Assembly: GCF_014268755.2 (NCBI RefSeq)
Contig: NZ_CP077093.1
Coordinates: 3,646,001-3,710,000, forward strand
Length of the DNA: 64,000 nt
Source: Pseudomonas vanderleydeniana
Lineage (GTDB): Bacteria > Pseudomonadota > Gammaproteobacteria > Pseudomonadales > Pseudomonadaceae
Reading direction: 5' to 3'
Shown here: positions 1-12,100 of the stretch, piece after piece
Layout: each line of letters starts with the position of its first letter
How positions within the stretch are numbered: the stretch's first letter is position 1
Notes under the pieces: model-generated
What the model saw: the letters and a program-made list of their open reading frames with translations, nothing else
Databases searched by the model: none
What the model was told of the DNA's origin: nothing
Program-made: the position numbers and the translations under genes

Positions 1-1994
1 TCTCGTCGCTGAGTTTCGACCTGTCGGTCTATGACTTTTTCGGCAGCCTGGCCGTCGGCGCTGCGGTGGTGTTGCTCGAACCTCGCCTGGCGCTTGACCC
101 GCTGCACTGGCGCGAGCTGATCGAGCGGCATCGCGTCAGCCTGTGGAACTCGGTACCGGCGTTGCTCGGGCTGTTGCTGGAATCGGTCGAACAGCAGGGC
201 GGCGAGCTGCCGCCCTGCCTGAGGCTGGCCATGCTTTCCGGCGACTGGATCCCGCTGAACCTGGCGGATCGGGCGCGGGCATTGCAACCGGCCATCGAGG
301 TGGTCAGCCTCGGTGGTGCAACCGAGGCCTCGATCTGGTCGATCTGCTATCCGATCGGCCCGGTCGATCCCGACTGGCGCAGCATTCCCTACGGCAAGGC
401 ATTGGACCACCAGCGTTTCCATGTGCTCGACCAAGCGCTGCAGCCACGTCCGACCTGGGTGCCCGGTCAGTTGTACATCGGTGGCGTGGGCCTGGCGAAG
501 GGCTACTGGCGTGACGAGAAACAGACCTCGGCCAGTTTCTTCGCCCACCCGGCGACCGGTGAGCGGCTGTATCGCACCGGCGACCTGGGGCGCCTGTTGC
601 CTGATGGCAACATCGAGTTCCTCGGGCGCGAGGATAACCAGGTCAAGGTCCAGGGCTACCGCATCGAACTGGGGGAAATCGAAGCCGTGCTCAACCGCCA
701 TCCTGGCGTGCAGAGTGCGGTGGTACGGATACTTGGCGAACAGTTGGGGGAGAAACGCCTGGTGGCCTATGTCATCAGGAGCGACGCTCAACTGCAGGCC
801 AGTGACTTTGCCCTGTACCTGGCCGACAAGCTGCCGGCCTACATGGTGCCGACTTCCTTTACCTTCCTCGCGGCCTGGCCGCTGTCGGCCAACGGCAAGG
901 TGGACAAGAACCGCCTGCCGCAACCGCAGGAGGACGAGGATTCAGGACCATTGCTGACTCCCGAAGGCCCGAGGGAGCAGCGGCTGGTGGAAATCGTCGA
1001 GCAACTGCTCAAGCGCCAGGCGATTGCCGGCAATGCCAACCTGCTCAGCCTGGGGGCCACGTCGATCGATATCGTGCGCATCAGCAACGCCCTGGCCGCC
1101 GAGTTGCAGTTCCGGCCGCATCTGGCGCAGCTGCTGGCCCAGCCAACCCTGGCCAACCTGATCGAACTGTACCGTCGCAACCTGGCGACACAGTCATCGC
1201 CCAGCCGTGTCCCGCAACCTGCGGCGGCCGAGGAGGTGATCGAGGATCCGCAACTGCGCCAGCAGTTCAAGGCCGATGAACGGGGGCGCCGACGCTTCGC
1301 CCAGCCGTTGCCGGCAGTGGCCCTGGCACTGCCGACAGACGCCGGATTCGCCCAGCGTTTTCGTGAGTGTCGTTCGGTACGCCGCTACGACCCGCAGGCT
1401 ATCCCGAACAGCGCATTCGCCCATTGGCTGGCCGGGCTGTCGCGTGGACAGCTCGACGGTGAAGTGAAATACCAGTTTCCCTCGGCCGGTGGTCTCTATC
1501 CGCTGCAGGCCTACCTGTACATCAAGCCGCAGCGAGTGGAGGGTGTGCCGGGTGGCGCGTTCTACTACGACCCGGTACGCCATCGACTGCTGTCGATGGG
1601 CGAAGATTCCCAGCTCGATCCCGACACCTACGACTACTTCGTCAACCGTCCGGTCTACGAGAACGCCGCGTTCTCGCTGTTCCTCATCGCCGACATGGCC
1701 GCGATCCGGCCGCTCTACGGCGAACGCAGCCGCGATTTCTGCCATATCGAGGCCGGGGCCATGACCCAGTTGCTGACCCTGACGGCGGCCCACCATGGCC
1801 TGGGGCTGTGCGGCATGGGTTCGATCGATGAGCAGGCGCTGCCACGGCTGTTCGAGCTGGGGGCGAGCCATCAACTGATCTATTCGATGGTCGGCGGTCT
1901 GCGGGACGAGGGAGAACGGCGCAGCACCGAGGTGGAGGCATTCACCCGCACACAGGCGCAAGACGACAGCGACATGGAGGAGATTGAGATATGA
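1..1994 (+). CDS. NRPS, A(Cys)-PCP-oxidase, 5' end outside window
   Basis: Partial gene. The reading frame is open from base 3, so the upstream part, where a cyclisation or condensation domain would sit, is missing. The visible part starts inside an adenylation domain at its A4 motif (FDLSVYDFFG). Reading the specificity pocket by eye gives D-L-Y-N-M-S-L-I-W plus the A10 lysine, which matches the known cysteine code (DLYNxSLIWK). YRTGDLGR (A8) and NGKVDK (A10) are present. A carrier domain with GATS at 1053-1064 follows. The last ~200 residues are a SagB/McbC-type flavin oxidase (RSVRRY, SAGGLYP, GLGLCGMG), the family that oxidises thiazolines to thiazoles. Cys activation plus oxidase implies thiazole formation (inference). 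The stop overlaps the next start by four bases (ATGA), so the two are translationally coupled. Product identity is unknown. Confidence 0.9.
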   Translation, partial: SSLSFDLSVYDFFGSLAVGAAVVLLEPRLALDPLHWRELIERHRVSLWNSVPALLGLLLESVEQQGGELPPCLRLAMLSGDWIPLNLADRARALQPAIEVVSLGGATEASIWSICYPIGPVDPDWRSIPYGKALDHQRFHVLDQALQPRPTWVPGQLYIGGVGLAKGYWRDEKQTSASFFAHPATGERLYRTGDLGRLLPDGNIEFLGREDNQVKVQGYRIELGEIEAVLNRHPGVQSAVVRILGEQLGEKRLVAYVIRSDAQLQASDFALYLADKLPAYMVPTSFTFLAAWPLSANGKVDKNRLPQPQEDEDSGPLLTPEGPREQRLVEIVEQLLKRQAIAGNANLLSLGATSIDIVRISNALAAELQFRPHLAQLLAQPTLANLIELYRRNLATQSSPSRVPQPAAAEEVIEDPQLRQQFKADERGRRRFAQPLPAVALALPTDAGFAQRFRECRSVRRYDPQAIPNSAFAHWLAGLSRGQLDGEVKYQFPSAGGLYPLQAYLYIKPQRVEGVPGGAFYYDPVRHRLLSMGEDSQLDPDTYDYFVNRPVYENAAFSLFLIADMAAIRPLYGERSRDFCHIEAGAMTQLLTLTAAHHGLGLCGMGSIDEQALPRLFELGASHQLIYSMVGGLRDEGERRSTEVEAFTRTQAQDDSDMEEIEI

Positions 1995-4900
1995 ATGCCG
2001 ATCAGTTGCTGGCCTTTTTCGACCGTCACGGCGTGGTGCTGGAAGTCGAGGGTGACAAGCTGCGCTGCAAGGCGCCCAAGGGCTTCCTCGGCGAAGACCT
2101 GCTGCAGGCACTCAAGCTGCACAAGCAGGCGTTGATCGAGCGCTTGACCGCCGCCATGGGCGTCACCCCGCGAGCGGCTGGCACGGCGCCGCTGCCGCTG
2201 TCGTTTTCCCAGCGACAGTTGTGGTTTCTCGACCAGCTGGAACCGGGCAACCCGTTCTACAACATTCCCAATGCCCTGGTGCTCAAGGGGCGACTGGACG
2301 TCGCCGTGCTGGAGCAGGCGCTGAACGAACTGGTACGCCGGCATGAGGTGCTGCGCACCCGCTTCGGCGACCACGATGGCGAACCTTGCCAGGTCGTGCA
2401 CCCGTACCGGCCCATGACGCTGGCGGTCACCGACCTGCGTGAGCTGCCGGCCCACGAACGCGAACTGGCGGCACGGGCGAGGGTGTCCGAAGACGCTCGG
2501 GCGCCGTTCGACCTGGGGCGCGGGCCGTTGCTGCGGACCTCGCTGGTGCGGCTGGCGGACGAAGAACACCTGTGGTTGTACAACCTGCACCATATCATTG
2601 CCGATGGCTGGTCGATGGGTATCGTCCTGCGTGAAGTGGTGACCCTCTACGGCGACTACCTCAGGGGCGAACCCGCGAGCCTGGCGGCATTGCCGGTGCA
2701 GTACGGCGATTATGCCTGCTGGCAACAGCGTCTCCTGGGGGGCGAAGCCTTGCAGGCGCAGCTCGACTATTGGCGCCGCACGCTGGCTGACGCACCACCG
2801 CTGCTGACGCTACCCACCGACCGGCCGCGCCCGCCGGTGCAGCGCTATGCCGGCGCCACCTTCGCCAGCCGTATCGAGGCCAGCACCCTGCGTGAGTTGC
2901 AGGACCTTGCTCGGCAGACCCAGGGTTCGCTGTTCAATGTGCTGATGGCGGCGCTGGCCGTGTTGCTCTGGCGTCACAGCGGCCAGCAGGACGTGTGCAT
3001 CGGCACGCCGTTCGCCAACCGTGGGCAGGCCGAAATCGAGCCGCTGATCGGCCATTTCGTCAATACCCTGGTGATCCGCAATCGCTTGCAGCCGCAGTGG
3101 ACCTTTGCCGAGCTGCTGCGTGAAGTACGCGCCGCGATGCTGGAGGTGCACGCTCATCAGGATGTGCCGTTCGAACGGGTGGTGGAAGCGGTCAACCCCG
3201 CGCGCGACACGTCCTATTCACCGCTGTTCCAGGTGATGCTGGTCCTGCAGAACACACCGGGTGCGGCGATCGAAATGCCCGGGTTGAACCTGGCGCCCTA
3301 CGCGACCAGCAGTGCCACCGCGAAGTTCGACCTGGCCTTCGAATGGGTGGAGCAGGCCCAGGGCCTGCAACTGGTAGTCGAGTACAACACCGATCTGTTC
3401 GACGCGAGTACCGTGGAGCGCCTGAGCGGGCATTACCGGCAGTTGCTGGAGCAGATTGCAGCCGATGCCAAGCAACCGATCGGCACCCTGCAGCTGCTGA
3501 CCGAAGCCGAGCGTGAGCAGATCGTCGTCGACTGGAACCGCAGCGTACCACTGGCCCGTGAGCCGGGCTGCGTACATCGGTTGATCGAGGAGCGGGCGGC
3601 GATGGCACCGCACGATTGCGCGGTGATGTGCGAAGGTCGGCAATTGAGCTATATCGAGCTCAATCAGCGGGCCAACCGCCTGGCCCATCACTTGCGCAGC
3701 CTCGGTGTAGGTCCGGATGTGCGCGTGGCCGTGTGCCTGGAGCGCTCCCTGGAACTGCCGGTGGCGATCCTCGCCGTGTTCAAGGCCGGTGGTGCCTATG
3801 TGCCGCTGGACCCAACGTATCCGATCGGACGCCTGGGCCACATGCTGACCGACAGCGGGCCCTGTGTCGCCCTGGTCCAGGAAGCGACACGCCAATTGTT
3901 GCGCGATGCGCAGGCAGTCGCACAGTGCGAGGTGCCGGTCCTGGATTTCGACCTGGATGCCGCCCGCTGGGATGGGCAGGCGGTTCACGATCCTGACGCG
4001 AGCGCGATCGGCCTGACGCCCGATCACCTGGCCTACGTCATCTACACCTCCGGCACCACAGGACTGCCCAAGGGTGTGATGGTCGCCCATCGTGGGCTGG
4101 GCAACCTGTTGCTGTGGTGCCAGCAGCTCGGTGGCGATGGCCGGCAAGCGAGCATGTTGCAGAAGATTTCGTTCGGTTTCGATGCTTCAGCCTGGGAGCT
4201 GCTCTGGCCGCTGGCGATGGGCGGACGCCTGGTGCTGGCCCGCCCCGGTGGGCATCTGGAGCCCGACTATCTGGTACGGACCGTTCGCGACCAGCGGATT
4301 TCGGCGCTGGTTTTCGTTCCGGCGATGCTGCAACTGTTCCTGGAGGTCGATGACGTCAGCCAGTGCCAGGACCTGCGCCACGTGTTCTGTGGTGGTGGCG
4401 AACTGACCCCAGCGATTGCCCGGCGTTTCCAGGAAGTGCTGCCCAACGCCCGCCTGCACAACGTCTACGGTCCCACCGAAACCACGGTGATCAACAGCAT
4501 CTGGACCCTGCCGCCCGGAGCAGAGGTGCCGGTCAGGCAACTGCCGATCGGCCGGCCGATTGCCGGTAATCGGCTGTATGTCCTCGACCAGCACGACGCG
4601 CCGGTGCCCGTCGGAGTCAGTGGTCACCTGCATATCGGCGGCGTGGGCGTGGCCCGTGGCTACCTGGGGCTGGAGACGCTGACGGCAGAGCGGTTCATCG
4701 ACAGCCCGTTCGAGCCGGGTGAGCGGCTGTATCGCAGCGGCGACCTGGCGCGCTACCGCGCCGACGGCCAGTTGGAATTCCTTGGTCGCAACGACTTTCA
4801 GGTCAAGCTGCGTGGTGTAAGGGTGGAACTCGGCGAGATCGAGGCACGGCTGGAAGCGTTCCCGTCCATACACCGAGCGGTGGTGCTGATGGTTGGCGAC

Positions 4901-6151
4901 AACGCCCGGAACCAGCGTCTGGTTGCCTGCTGTTGTGCCGTACACGCGGATCGACCCGAGCCGGCGGCGGTTCACGAGCACCTGGCAGCGACCCTGCCGG
5001 CCCAGGTGTTGCCCAGTGCCTATCTCTGGCTCGAAGCCTTGCCGTTGACCGCCAATGGCAAGATCGATCGCGATGCATTGCGGGCCATGGCCGATCATGA
5101 CCTGGCTAACCGCCAGGTCAATCTGTCGAGCCCGCGCGACTCGATCGAGCTGGCGCTCTACCAGATCTGGAAAGGTCTGCTGTTGGTCCCGCAGATCGGT
5201 ATTCGCGACAACTTCTTCAATGTCGGCGGCACGTCCATCGCGGCGATCAAGATGGCGCACCAGGTTCGTGAGGTGTTCGGTATCGAACTGCCGATCCGTG
5301 TGGTCATCGGCCACCCGACCATCGAGGCCCTGGGTGGCTGGATCCGCTCCGGGGCGGGCCCTTCGGTGGCCCCGGGCAGCCTGATCGAGTTCCGCCCGGG
5401 CGCAGGACGGCGCAATGTGGTGTGCATTCATCCGGCCGGGGGGACGGCTTTCTGCTACCTGTCGCTGGCCAAGGTCCTCGATGAGTCGGTCGGGGTGTAT
5501 GGCGTGCAATCGCCGGGGATCAACCCCGGGGAAGCCACGGAGCCGACGGTCGAGGCGATGGCCATCGCCTATCTGCGGCTGATCGAACCGCTGCTGGCGC
5601 AACCGCTGATTCTCACCGGGCTGTCCTTTGGCGGGCTGGTGGCCTACGAAATGGCGCGCCGCCTGACCGAGGCAGGGTATCGCCAGGTCACCGTGGTGCT
5701 GCTCGACACCCAGGGTTCGGACAACGCCGCCTACCGCCAGCAGATGGCGCCGGTGGACATGGCCGAGTTCCGCGACAAGCTGGTGCGTTTCAACGGCATG
5801 TACCCTGGCATCGATGACGCCCAGGTCGAGCGTTATTTCCATATCTACAACCACAACCGCATGGCGGTGGCGGGCTATGTCTGCGAGCCGAGGGCGGGGC
5901 GGGTGGTACTGATCCAGGCGCGTGAAGGCTTCAACCGGGCCCAGCTCCGCGGCCTGCGGGGTTTCTGGCGAAGGCGTGCCGGGGATGGCTACCTGGCCAA
6001 GCTGGTCAACGGCGGTCACTGGGACATGCTCGAAACCGTGGAGTTGCGGCGAGTTGCCAGAACCCTTGAACAGGAACTGCGGCGTTTCGATGCCAACGAG
6101 AGGCCGCTGGCCGCGACCTTTCCCGTCGACACCCTGGCGCAGGAGGCGTGA
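1991..6151 (+). CDS. NRPS, TubC docking-C-A-PCP-TE
   Basis: 1,386-residue single-module NRPS with its own thioesterase. Residues 1-52 look like a TubC-type N-terminal docking domain, which receives a chain from an upstream protein, probably the Cys-Ox protein. The condensation domain spans ~60-500, with active site HHIIADG near 200. The adenylation domain spans ~530-1020 (YTSGTTGLPKG near 685, VYGPTE near 825, YRSGDLAR near 913, NGKID). My eye-read pocket is D-A-W-V-F-G-V-V-I-K; it is mostly hydrophobic and I cannot assign a substrate. The carrier domain has GGTS near 1078. The type I thioesterase has LSFGG near 1210 and a candidate catalytic His in GGHWDM near 1341. No epimerase is seen. The stop overlaps the next start (TGATG). 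Confidence 0.92.
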   Translation: MNADQLLAFFDRHGVVLEVEGDKLRCKAPKGFLGEDLLQALKLHKQALIERLTAAMGVTPRAAGTAPLPLSFSQRQLWFLDQLEPGNPFYNIPNALVLKGRLDVAVLEQALNELVRRHEVLRTRFGDHDGEPCQVVHPYRPMTLAVTDLRELPAHERELAARARVSEDARAPFDLGRGPLLRTSLVRLADEEHLWLYNLHHIIADGWSMGIVLREVVTLYGDYLRGEPASLAALPVQYGDYACWQQRLLGGEALQAQLDYWRRTLADAPPLLTLPTDRPRPPVQRYAGATFASRIEASTLRELQDLARQTQGSLFNVLMAALAVLLWRHSGQQDVCIGTPFANRGQAEIEPLIGHFVNTLVIRNRLQPQWTFAELLREVRAAMLEVHAHQDVPFERVVEAVNPARDTSYSPLFQVMLVLQNTPGAAIEMPGLNLAPYATSSATAKFDLAFEWVEQAQGLQLVVEYNTDLFDASTVERLSGHYRQLLEQIAADAKQPIGTLQLLTEAEREQIVVDWNRSVPLAREPGCVHRLIEERAAMAPHDCAVMCEGRQLSYIELNQRANRLAHHLRSLGVGPDVRVAVCLERSLELPVAILAVFKAGGAYVPLDPTYPIGRLGHMLTDSGPCVALVQEATRQLLRDAQAVAQCEVPVLDFDLDAARWDGQAVHDPDASAIGLTPDHLAYVIYTSGTTGLPKGVMVAHRGLGNLLLWCQQLGGDGRQASMLQKISFGFDASAWELLWPLAMGGRLVLARPGGHLEPDYLVRTVRDQRISALVFVPAMLQLFLEVDDVSQCQDLRHVFCGGGELTPAIARRFQEVLPNARLHNVYGPTETTVINSIWTLPPGAEVPVRQLPIGRPIAGNRLYVLDQHDAPVPVGVSGHLHIGGVGVARGYLGLETLTAERFIDSPFEPGERLYRSGDLARYRADGQLEFLGRNDFQVKLRGVRVELGEIEARLEAFPSIHRAVVLMVGDNARNQRLVACCCAVHADRPEPAAVHEHLAATLPAQVLPSAYLWLEALPLTANGKIDRDALRAMADHDLANRQVNLSSPRDSIELALYQIWKGLLLVPQIGIRDNFFNVGGTSIAAIKMAHQVREVFGIELPIRVVIGHPTIEALGGWIRSGAGPSVAPGSLIEFRPGAGRRNVVCIHPAGGTAFCYLSLAKVLDESVGVYGVQSPGINPGEATEPTVEAMAIAYLRLIEPLLAQPLILTGLSFGGLVAYEMARRLTEAGYRQVTVVLLDTQGSDNAAYRQQMAPVDMAEFRDKLVRFNGMYPGIDDAQVERYFHIYNHNRMAVAGYVCEPRAGRVVLIQAREGFNRAQLRGLRGFWRRRAGDGYLAKLVNGGHWDMLETVELRRVARTLEQELRRFDANERPLAATFPVDTLAQEA

Positions 6152-9100
6152 TGGACAGCATGCAACAGGCAACTTCCATGGCCTTGCCGGCGACCCTGCT
6201 CGGGCGCCTGGCCGAACAGGTGAGGGCAACCCCCCAGGCCCTGGCCGTGATCGACCGCCAGGCGCAACTGACCTACAGCGAACTGGCCGCGGCCAGCGAA
6301 CGTATCGCCCATGCGTTGATCGCGCGGGGCGTTCGTCCGGGACAAGCGCTGGCGCTGTGCATGCCACGGTCCTGGCACTGGCTTGCCGCGATCATCGGTG
6401 TGCTCAAGGTGGGGGCGGTGGTGGTTCCACTGGACCGCGCCAGTCCGAAGGCACGTCAGGCACGGATGCTGGAGGACGCCGGCTGCGTCGGCCTGCTGGT
6501 GGCGGAGCGACTCACCGAACTGTCGGCCACCTTGTGGCAGGCCGAGGTTTCGCAGCTGCTGGAGTCGGTGGCCGCGAATCCATTGGAACGGGTCAGCGAT
6601 CCGGCGGCGGTGAGTTTTCTCTTCTACACCTCGGGCTCGACCGGCATGCCCAAGGCGGTCGAGGTCGGCGAGCTCGGCATGTTGCGCCTGGTACAAGCGG
6701 GCAGCTACATCGATATCCCGCCAGGCGAGCGGATCGCCTGCCTGGCCAATCCGGCGTTCGATGCGATCAGCTTCGAAATCTGGGCACCGCTGCTCAATGG
6801 CGGTACCTGCGTCATCATTGCCGACGAGGATCTGCTCGATGCCCGGCAACTGGCGCAGGTACTGGAGACGCAGCGAGTCCATAGCCTGTTCATGACCGTC
6901 TCGCTGTTCAACACACTGGTCCGGGAGTACCCGCATTGCTTCGCCAGCCTGCGCCAGGTGCTGATCGGCGGTGAACAGATCAGCGCCGTGGCGGTGCGCG
7001 AGTGGTACCAGGCCAACCCGGATAGCGCCTGTCGAATCTTCAATGTCTACGGTCCGACCGAGTGCACCACGTTCGCCTTGTGCCAGCCGATCGCAAGGGA
7101 CTTCAGGGGGGCTTCGGTGCCCATCGGGCGACCTTTGCCCGATACCGGGGTAAGGGTGCTCGACGAGCAGCAGCGACCCGTCACACCTGGCACGGTCGGC
7201 GAGCTGTACCTGAGTGGCAGTGGTGTAGCCCGAGGCTACCGCCAGCGCCCCGAGGAAACCGCTCGTGCGTTTCTGCTCCTGGCGGATGAGCACGGCCAGT
7301 TGCAGCGTCATTACCGCACCGGTGACCTGGTCCGGGAAAACGAATCCGGCCTGATCGAATACATCGGCCGCGCCGATCGGCAGGTCAAGGTACGAGGTTT
7401 CCGAATCGAACCGGGTGAGGTCGAGCAGCGGCTGGTCGAGCATCCCGGTGTGGCCCAGGCCTATGTCTGCACACGACGCCAGGCTGCCGAGGAGCACCAG
7501 TTGCTGGCCTTCATCGTGCCGCGTGGCGAGCTCGGGCAGGCCGATTTCGATGCCTACCTGCAAGCGCAACTGCCCGCGTACATGCGCCCGCACCATCTGT
7601 TTCTGCTCGATCGCCTGCCCTTGACCGCCAATGGCAAGGTCGACCGCAGACGGCTGCTGGAGCAGGACCTGCAACCCTGGCGCGCGCCCGTCTCGGGCGA
7701 GCGGTCGAGCGCTGAAGAGCAGGGCGCGGAACTGACCTGGTTGCTGGCGCAGGTACGTACGCTGCTGGGGCAGCCGCAGCTCACCGCCCAGGATGACTGG
7801 CTGGGCAGTGGCGGCGATTCGCTGAAGGCCTTGCGGCTACGCTCGGCCATTCGCCAGCAATGGCAGGTGGAGTTGAGCATGGCGCAGCTGCTGGGCGAGT
7901 CGTTCGCCGGGCTGGCCTGGCGCCTGCGCGCCCCGCAGTTGTCCGCGCCGGTCTATCCACCCGCGCCCCCCCGCAGCCACACATGGCGGCTGCCCGCTAC
8001 CGCCGAGCAACGCCGTCTGTGGCTGCTGCAGCAACGCGAACCGGACTCGACGGCCTATAACGTGCCGCTGGTGCTGCACCTGCCGTCCGCCATCGACCTG
8101 GATGCGCTGGCCACGGCGGTAGGGCAACTGGTCGAACGCCATGCGGCCTTGCGTACCCGATTCGTATCCGGCCCGGATGGGCTCGACCAACAGATTGCCG
8201 AGCAGGGCACGAGCTGCCTGCGCATGCCCCTGGGGCAATTCACCGAGGACAACTGGCAGGCCTTCGCCGCCCTGGTGTTCGCCACGCCCTTCGACCTGGG
8301 CACCGCAACGCTGTTCCAATCCTGGCTGCTGCCCTTCGCCGACGGCAGTGCCCGGCTGCTGTGGCACCTGCATCACAGCGTGGTCGATGGCTGGTCGCTG
8401 AATTTGCTGTTCGACGACCTGGTTGCGCTGTATGAGGCCAATCGGCGCGGCACAGCCGAGCCCGAGCGGCTGGAGTGCCTGACGCCGCTGGAGTTCGGCC
8501 AGTGGCAGGGGCGCTGGGGTGTCGCGCCCTACTACCGCCAGCAGCGGCGCGCCCTGGCGCAGTTCTTCCGCGAACAGCCCCCGGCTTCTGCGGCATGGGG
8601 CCCGCAACGCCGCGAGCGCGGTGCACAGGCCGGGCAGTACCGCCAGCAGCTGCGAGTGACACAGTGCCAGGCGCTCGATCGATTTTGCGCGCAGCAGCGC
8701 CTGACCCGTTTCGAAGTCCTGTTCAGCGTGTTCACCTGGAGCCTGCATGCCTTGACCGGCCTGTCATGCCCTCGTATCGCCAGCCCGGTATCCAACCGTC
8801 CGCTGGGCGAGTTCGAGGACATCGTGGGGATGTTCGCCAACACCGTGCTGATCCCGACGCAGCTCGCCGGCTCTCGTTCGCTGACGGACCAACTGCGTGA
8901 GCAGACCGCTCGGGTTCGCCACGTCCTGGCATTGCAGGATGTGGCCTTGGCGGACGTGGTGGAGGACTTGCACCTGTCGGGTCAGCAGGCGTTGTTCGAC
9001 TTCATGTTCGTGCTGGAGAACACCGACTTCAGCAAACTGGACGGGCTCCAGGCCCGGCTGGAGTTCACCGGGCCGGTGCAGGCCAAGTGCGCCCTGACCC

Positions 9101-12100
9101 TCTCCCTGGTGGACAGCCCGCAGGGGCTGGCGGCCTGGTGGGAATACCAATGCGACCATTTCACCGAGACACAGATCCAGGCGGCTGCCCAATTGTTTCA
9201 ACGAGGCCTGGATGAACTGCTCGAAACCTCTGGTCATACCCGCCTGGACCAACTGTTGTTGCCATACCGTCGCAGCCTGCCAGCAGCCAGCCAGGGGCCG
9301 CTCACACCAGTGCCGTTCACCACGCTGGCAGACTGGTTCGAACACCAGGCGCGCTGCACTCCGGAAGCCACTGCGCTGGTCGCGGGTGAACGACGCCTGA
9401 GCTACCGGCGCCTGAACGAGCTGGCCGACTCCCTGGCCGCGACGTTAAGCGATGGGAGCAGCCTGCCGCCGCTGGGCGATGAGCCTGGCCCGGTGCTGCT
9501 GTTCCTCGAGCCCTCGATGGAGCACATTGTCGCCTTGCTGGCCCTGGCCAAGCTCAACCTGACGGCGGTGCCGCTCGACCCGGCCTATCCGCCGACGGTG
9601 CTGCACCAGGTCGTCAACCAGTTCCGGGCCCATGGCTTGCTGTTCAGTGAGGACACCGAATCCGCCCTTGGGCGCTTGGAAGTGCCAGCCATCGCTTGCC
9701 ATCGGGTCACCCTCGATGCGCCGCAGCGATCATTCCGACGCCGACCGCACCAGGGGCAACGGCCGCTGTACATGCTGTTCACCTCCGGTTCGACCGGTAC
9801 CCCCAAGGGTGTTCGGGTATCGGACCGGACCCTGTGCAATCTGCTGCACTGGCAGCGGGGGGAGGGTGGCCTCGGCGCGCGGGCGCGCACCCTGCAATTC
9901 TCCATGCTGTCGTTCGATGTCTCGTTCCAGGAAATCTTCAGCACCCTGTGCGGCGGCGGCTGCTACCACCTGATCGTGCCGGCTTGGCGCCACGACACTC
10001 CGGCACTGCTGGAGTACCTGCTCAAGGCCGATATCGAACGCCTGTTCATGCCTTGCGTGGCCTTGCAGCATCTGGCCGAAACAGCCGTGAGCCGGGGCAT
10101 CTATCCGACACACCTGCGTGAGGTGGTGAGTGCAGGCGAGCAACTGCTGTGCAACGAGACCCTGCGCGGCTGGTTCGCCGGCATGCCCCAGGCGAGCCTG
10201 TACAATCACTATGGGCCGACCGAAACCCACGTGGTGTGTGGCTTGCGCCTGTCCGGTGACGCGCGGGACTGGCCCGTGCGCGCGCCGATCGGCCGGGCGG
10301 TGAACAATGCCTGCCTGCTGCTGGTGGATGAGGATGATCGGCCGGTACCTTCCGGCGTAAGCGGTTATCTGCTGGTCGCCGGACCGATGGTCGCACACTG
10401 CTACCTGGGTGATGCGCCCCTCAATGCCAGTCGCTTCGTCGAGTTGCCCGATCCGACGGGCACGACTCGCCTGTTCTATCGCACCGGTGACCTGGCCCGC
10501 GTTGACGCCTCGGGGTGCCTGCATTACCTGGGGCGTGACGACCAGCAGGTCAAGGTCAGCGGCCACCGCCTGGAGCTCGGGCAGATCGAGGCCGCGCTGA
10601 TGCAACGGCCCGAGGTGAGCGTTGCCATCGTCACCGTGGACGCTGACTCGGCGAAACTCAACGCCTACCTGCAACTCGACGGCTTGCCGCCGACGCCGCA
10701 GGAACTGGACAATCACCTGGCCCGGGAACTGCCGGCACCGGTGCGGATCGCCAGCTATTGGCGCATCGACCAGTGGCCCCGTACGCCCAGCGGCAAGGTC
10801 GATCGCAAGGCGCTTGCGGGGCAGGGCGAATGCCTACAGGGTCAGCCGGCCAGTGAACCCGAGCAGGTCAGCCCCCTGCAGCAACGCCTGCGCGAGCTGT
10901 TCGAGGCGGTGATTGGCCGGCCAATCGGCCTCGACCAGCGCTTCTTCGAGGCCGGTGCGACCAGCCTCGGCCTCATGCGCCTGCACGCTCGCTACAATCA
11001 GGAACCCGACCTGAAGGTGAGCATGGCCGATCTGTTCGAGCAGGTCAGCATCCGGCGCCTGGCCGCCCATTTGGCCAGTGCGCCGGCCGTGACGGAGCGG
11101 CAGTTGGGGAGTGGCGATGGCCGTCATTCGTCCATGGCCGTGATCGGCATGGCCGTGAATGTCGCCGGGGCTCCGGATCTGCGTGCATTCTGGTCGATGG
11201 TCCAGGCGGGCGAGTCCGGCATCGAGCGGTTCGAGGCCGACGAGGGGCTGGTCGGGGCGCGCAGCCAACTGAACGGGCTGCTGGATTTCGATCCCGAATA
11301 CTTCGGTATCAGCCGCCAGGAAGCCCGGTTGATGGACCCGCAGCAACGCCATCTGCTGATGGCCTGCGTACAGGCCCTGGAGCATGCGGCGCTGGTGCCG
11401 ACGGCTGGCGGGCCGCGGATCGGCCTGATCGCCAGTTGCGGGGAAACCACCTATTTCCAGCAACTGTTGAGACAGGCCGACGATGCCGAGCTGCCGGATA
11501 CCTTTCAGATGGCCTTGCACCACGACAAGGACTTCCTGGCGACCAAGGCGGCCTACCACCTGAACCTCGGTGGGCCGGCCATGAGCGTGCAGGCCGCCTG
11601 TGGCAGTTCGCTGATCGCCGTGCACATGGCTGCTGCGTTGCTCAGGCAGGGGGATGCCGATGTGATGCTGGCTGGCGGCGTGCTGGTGGACCCGACCTTG
11701 ACGGCGGGCTATCGCTACCGGCCGCAGCATATCTTTTCTCGCGACGGCCAGTGCCGGCCATTCAGTGACGACGCCAGCGGCACCCTGGGCGCCAGCGGCT
11801 ACGGCGTGGTGGTGCTCAAGCCGCTGGCAGGGGCACAGCGCGATGGCGATCGGATCTACGGGGTCATCGAGGCCTCGGCCCTGAACAACGATGGCCACGA
11901 CAAGATGAGCTATACCGCACCGTCGGTAGCCGGGCAGAGCGCGGTGATCCGCCAGGCATTGGACAAGGCCGGCCTGCGGGGTGCCGATATCGGCTATGTC
12001 GAGGCCCACGGCACCGGCACATTGCTGGGCGACCCGATCGAAGTGGCGGCCTTGAGCAAGGCCTTCGGAGCGGCGCCCAGCGATCACTGCGCCCTGGCTT

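Noticed and set aside
4187..6367. Minus-strand open frame of 726 codons opposite the C-A-PCP-TE gene
   Set aside because: It lies over intact A, PCP and TE motifs on the plus strand and crosses two gene borders; no domain is visible.
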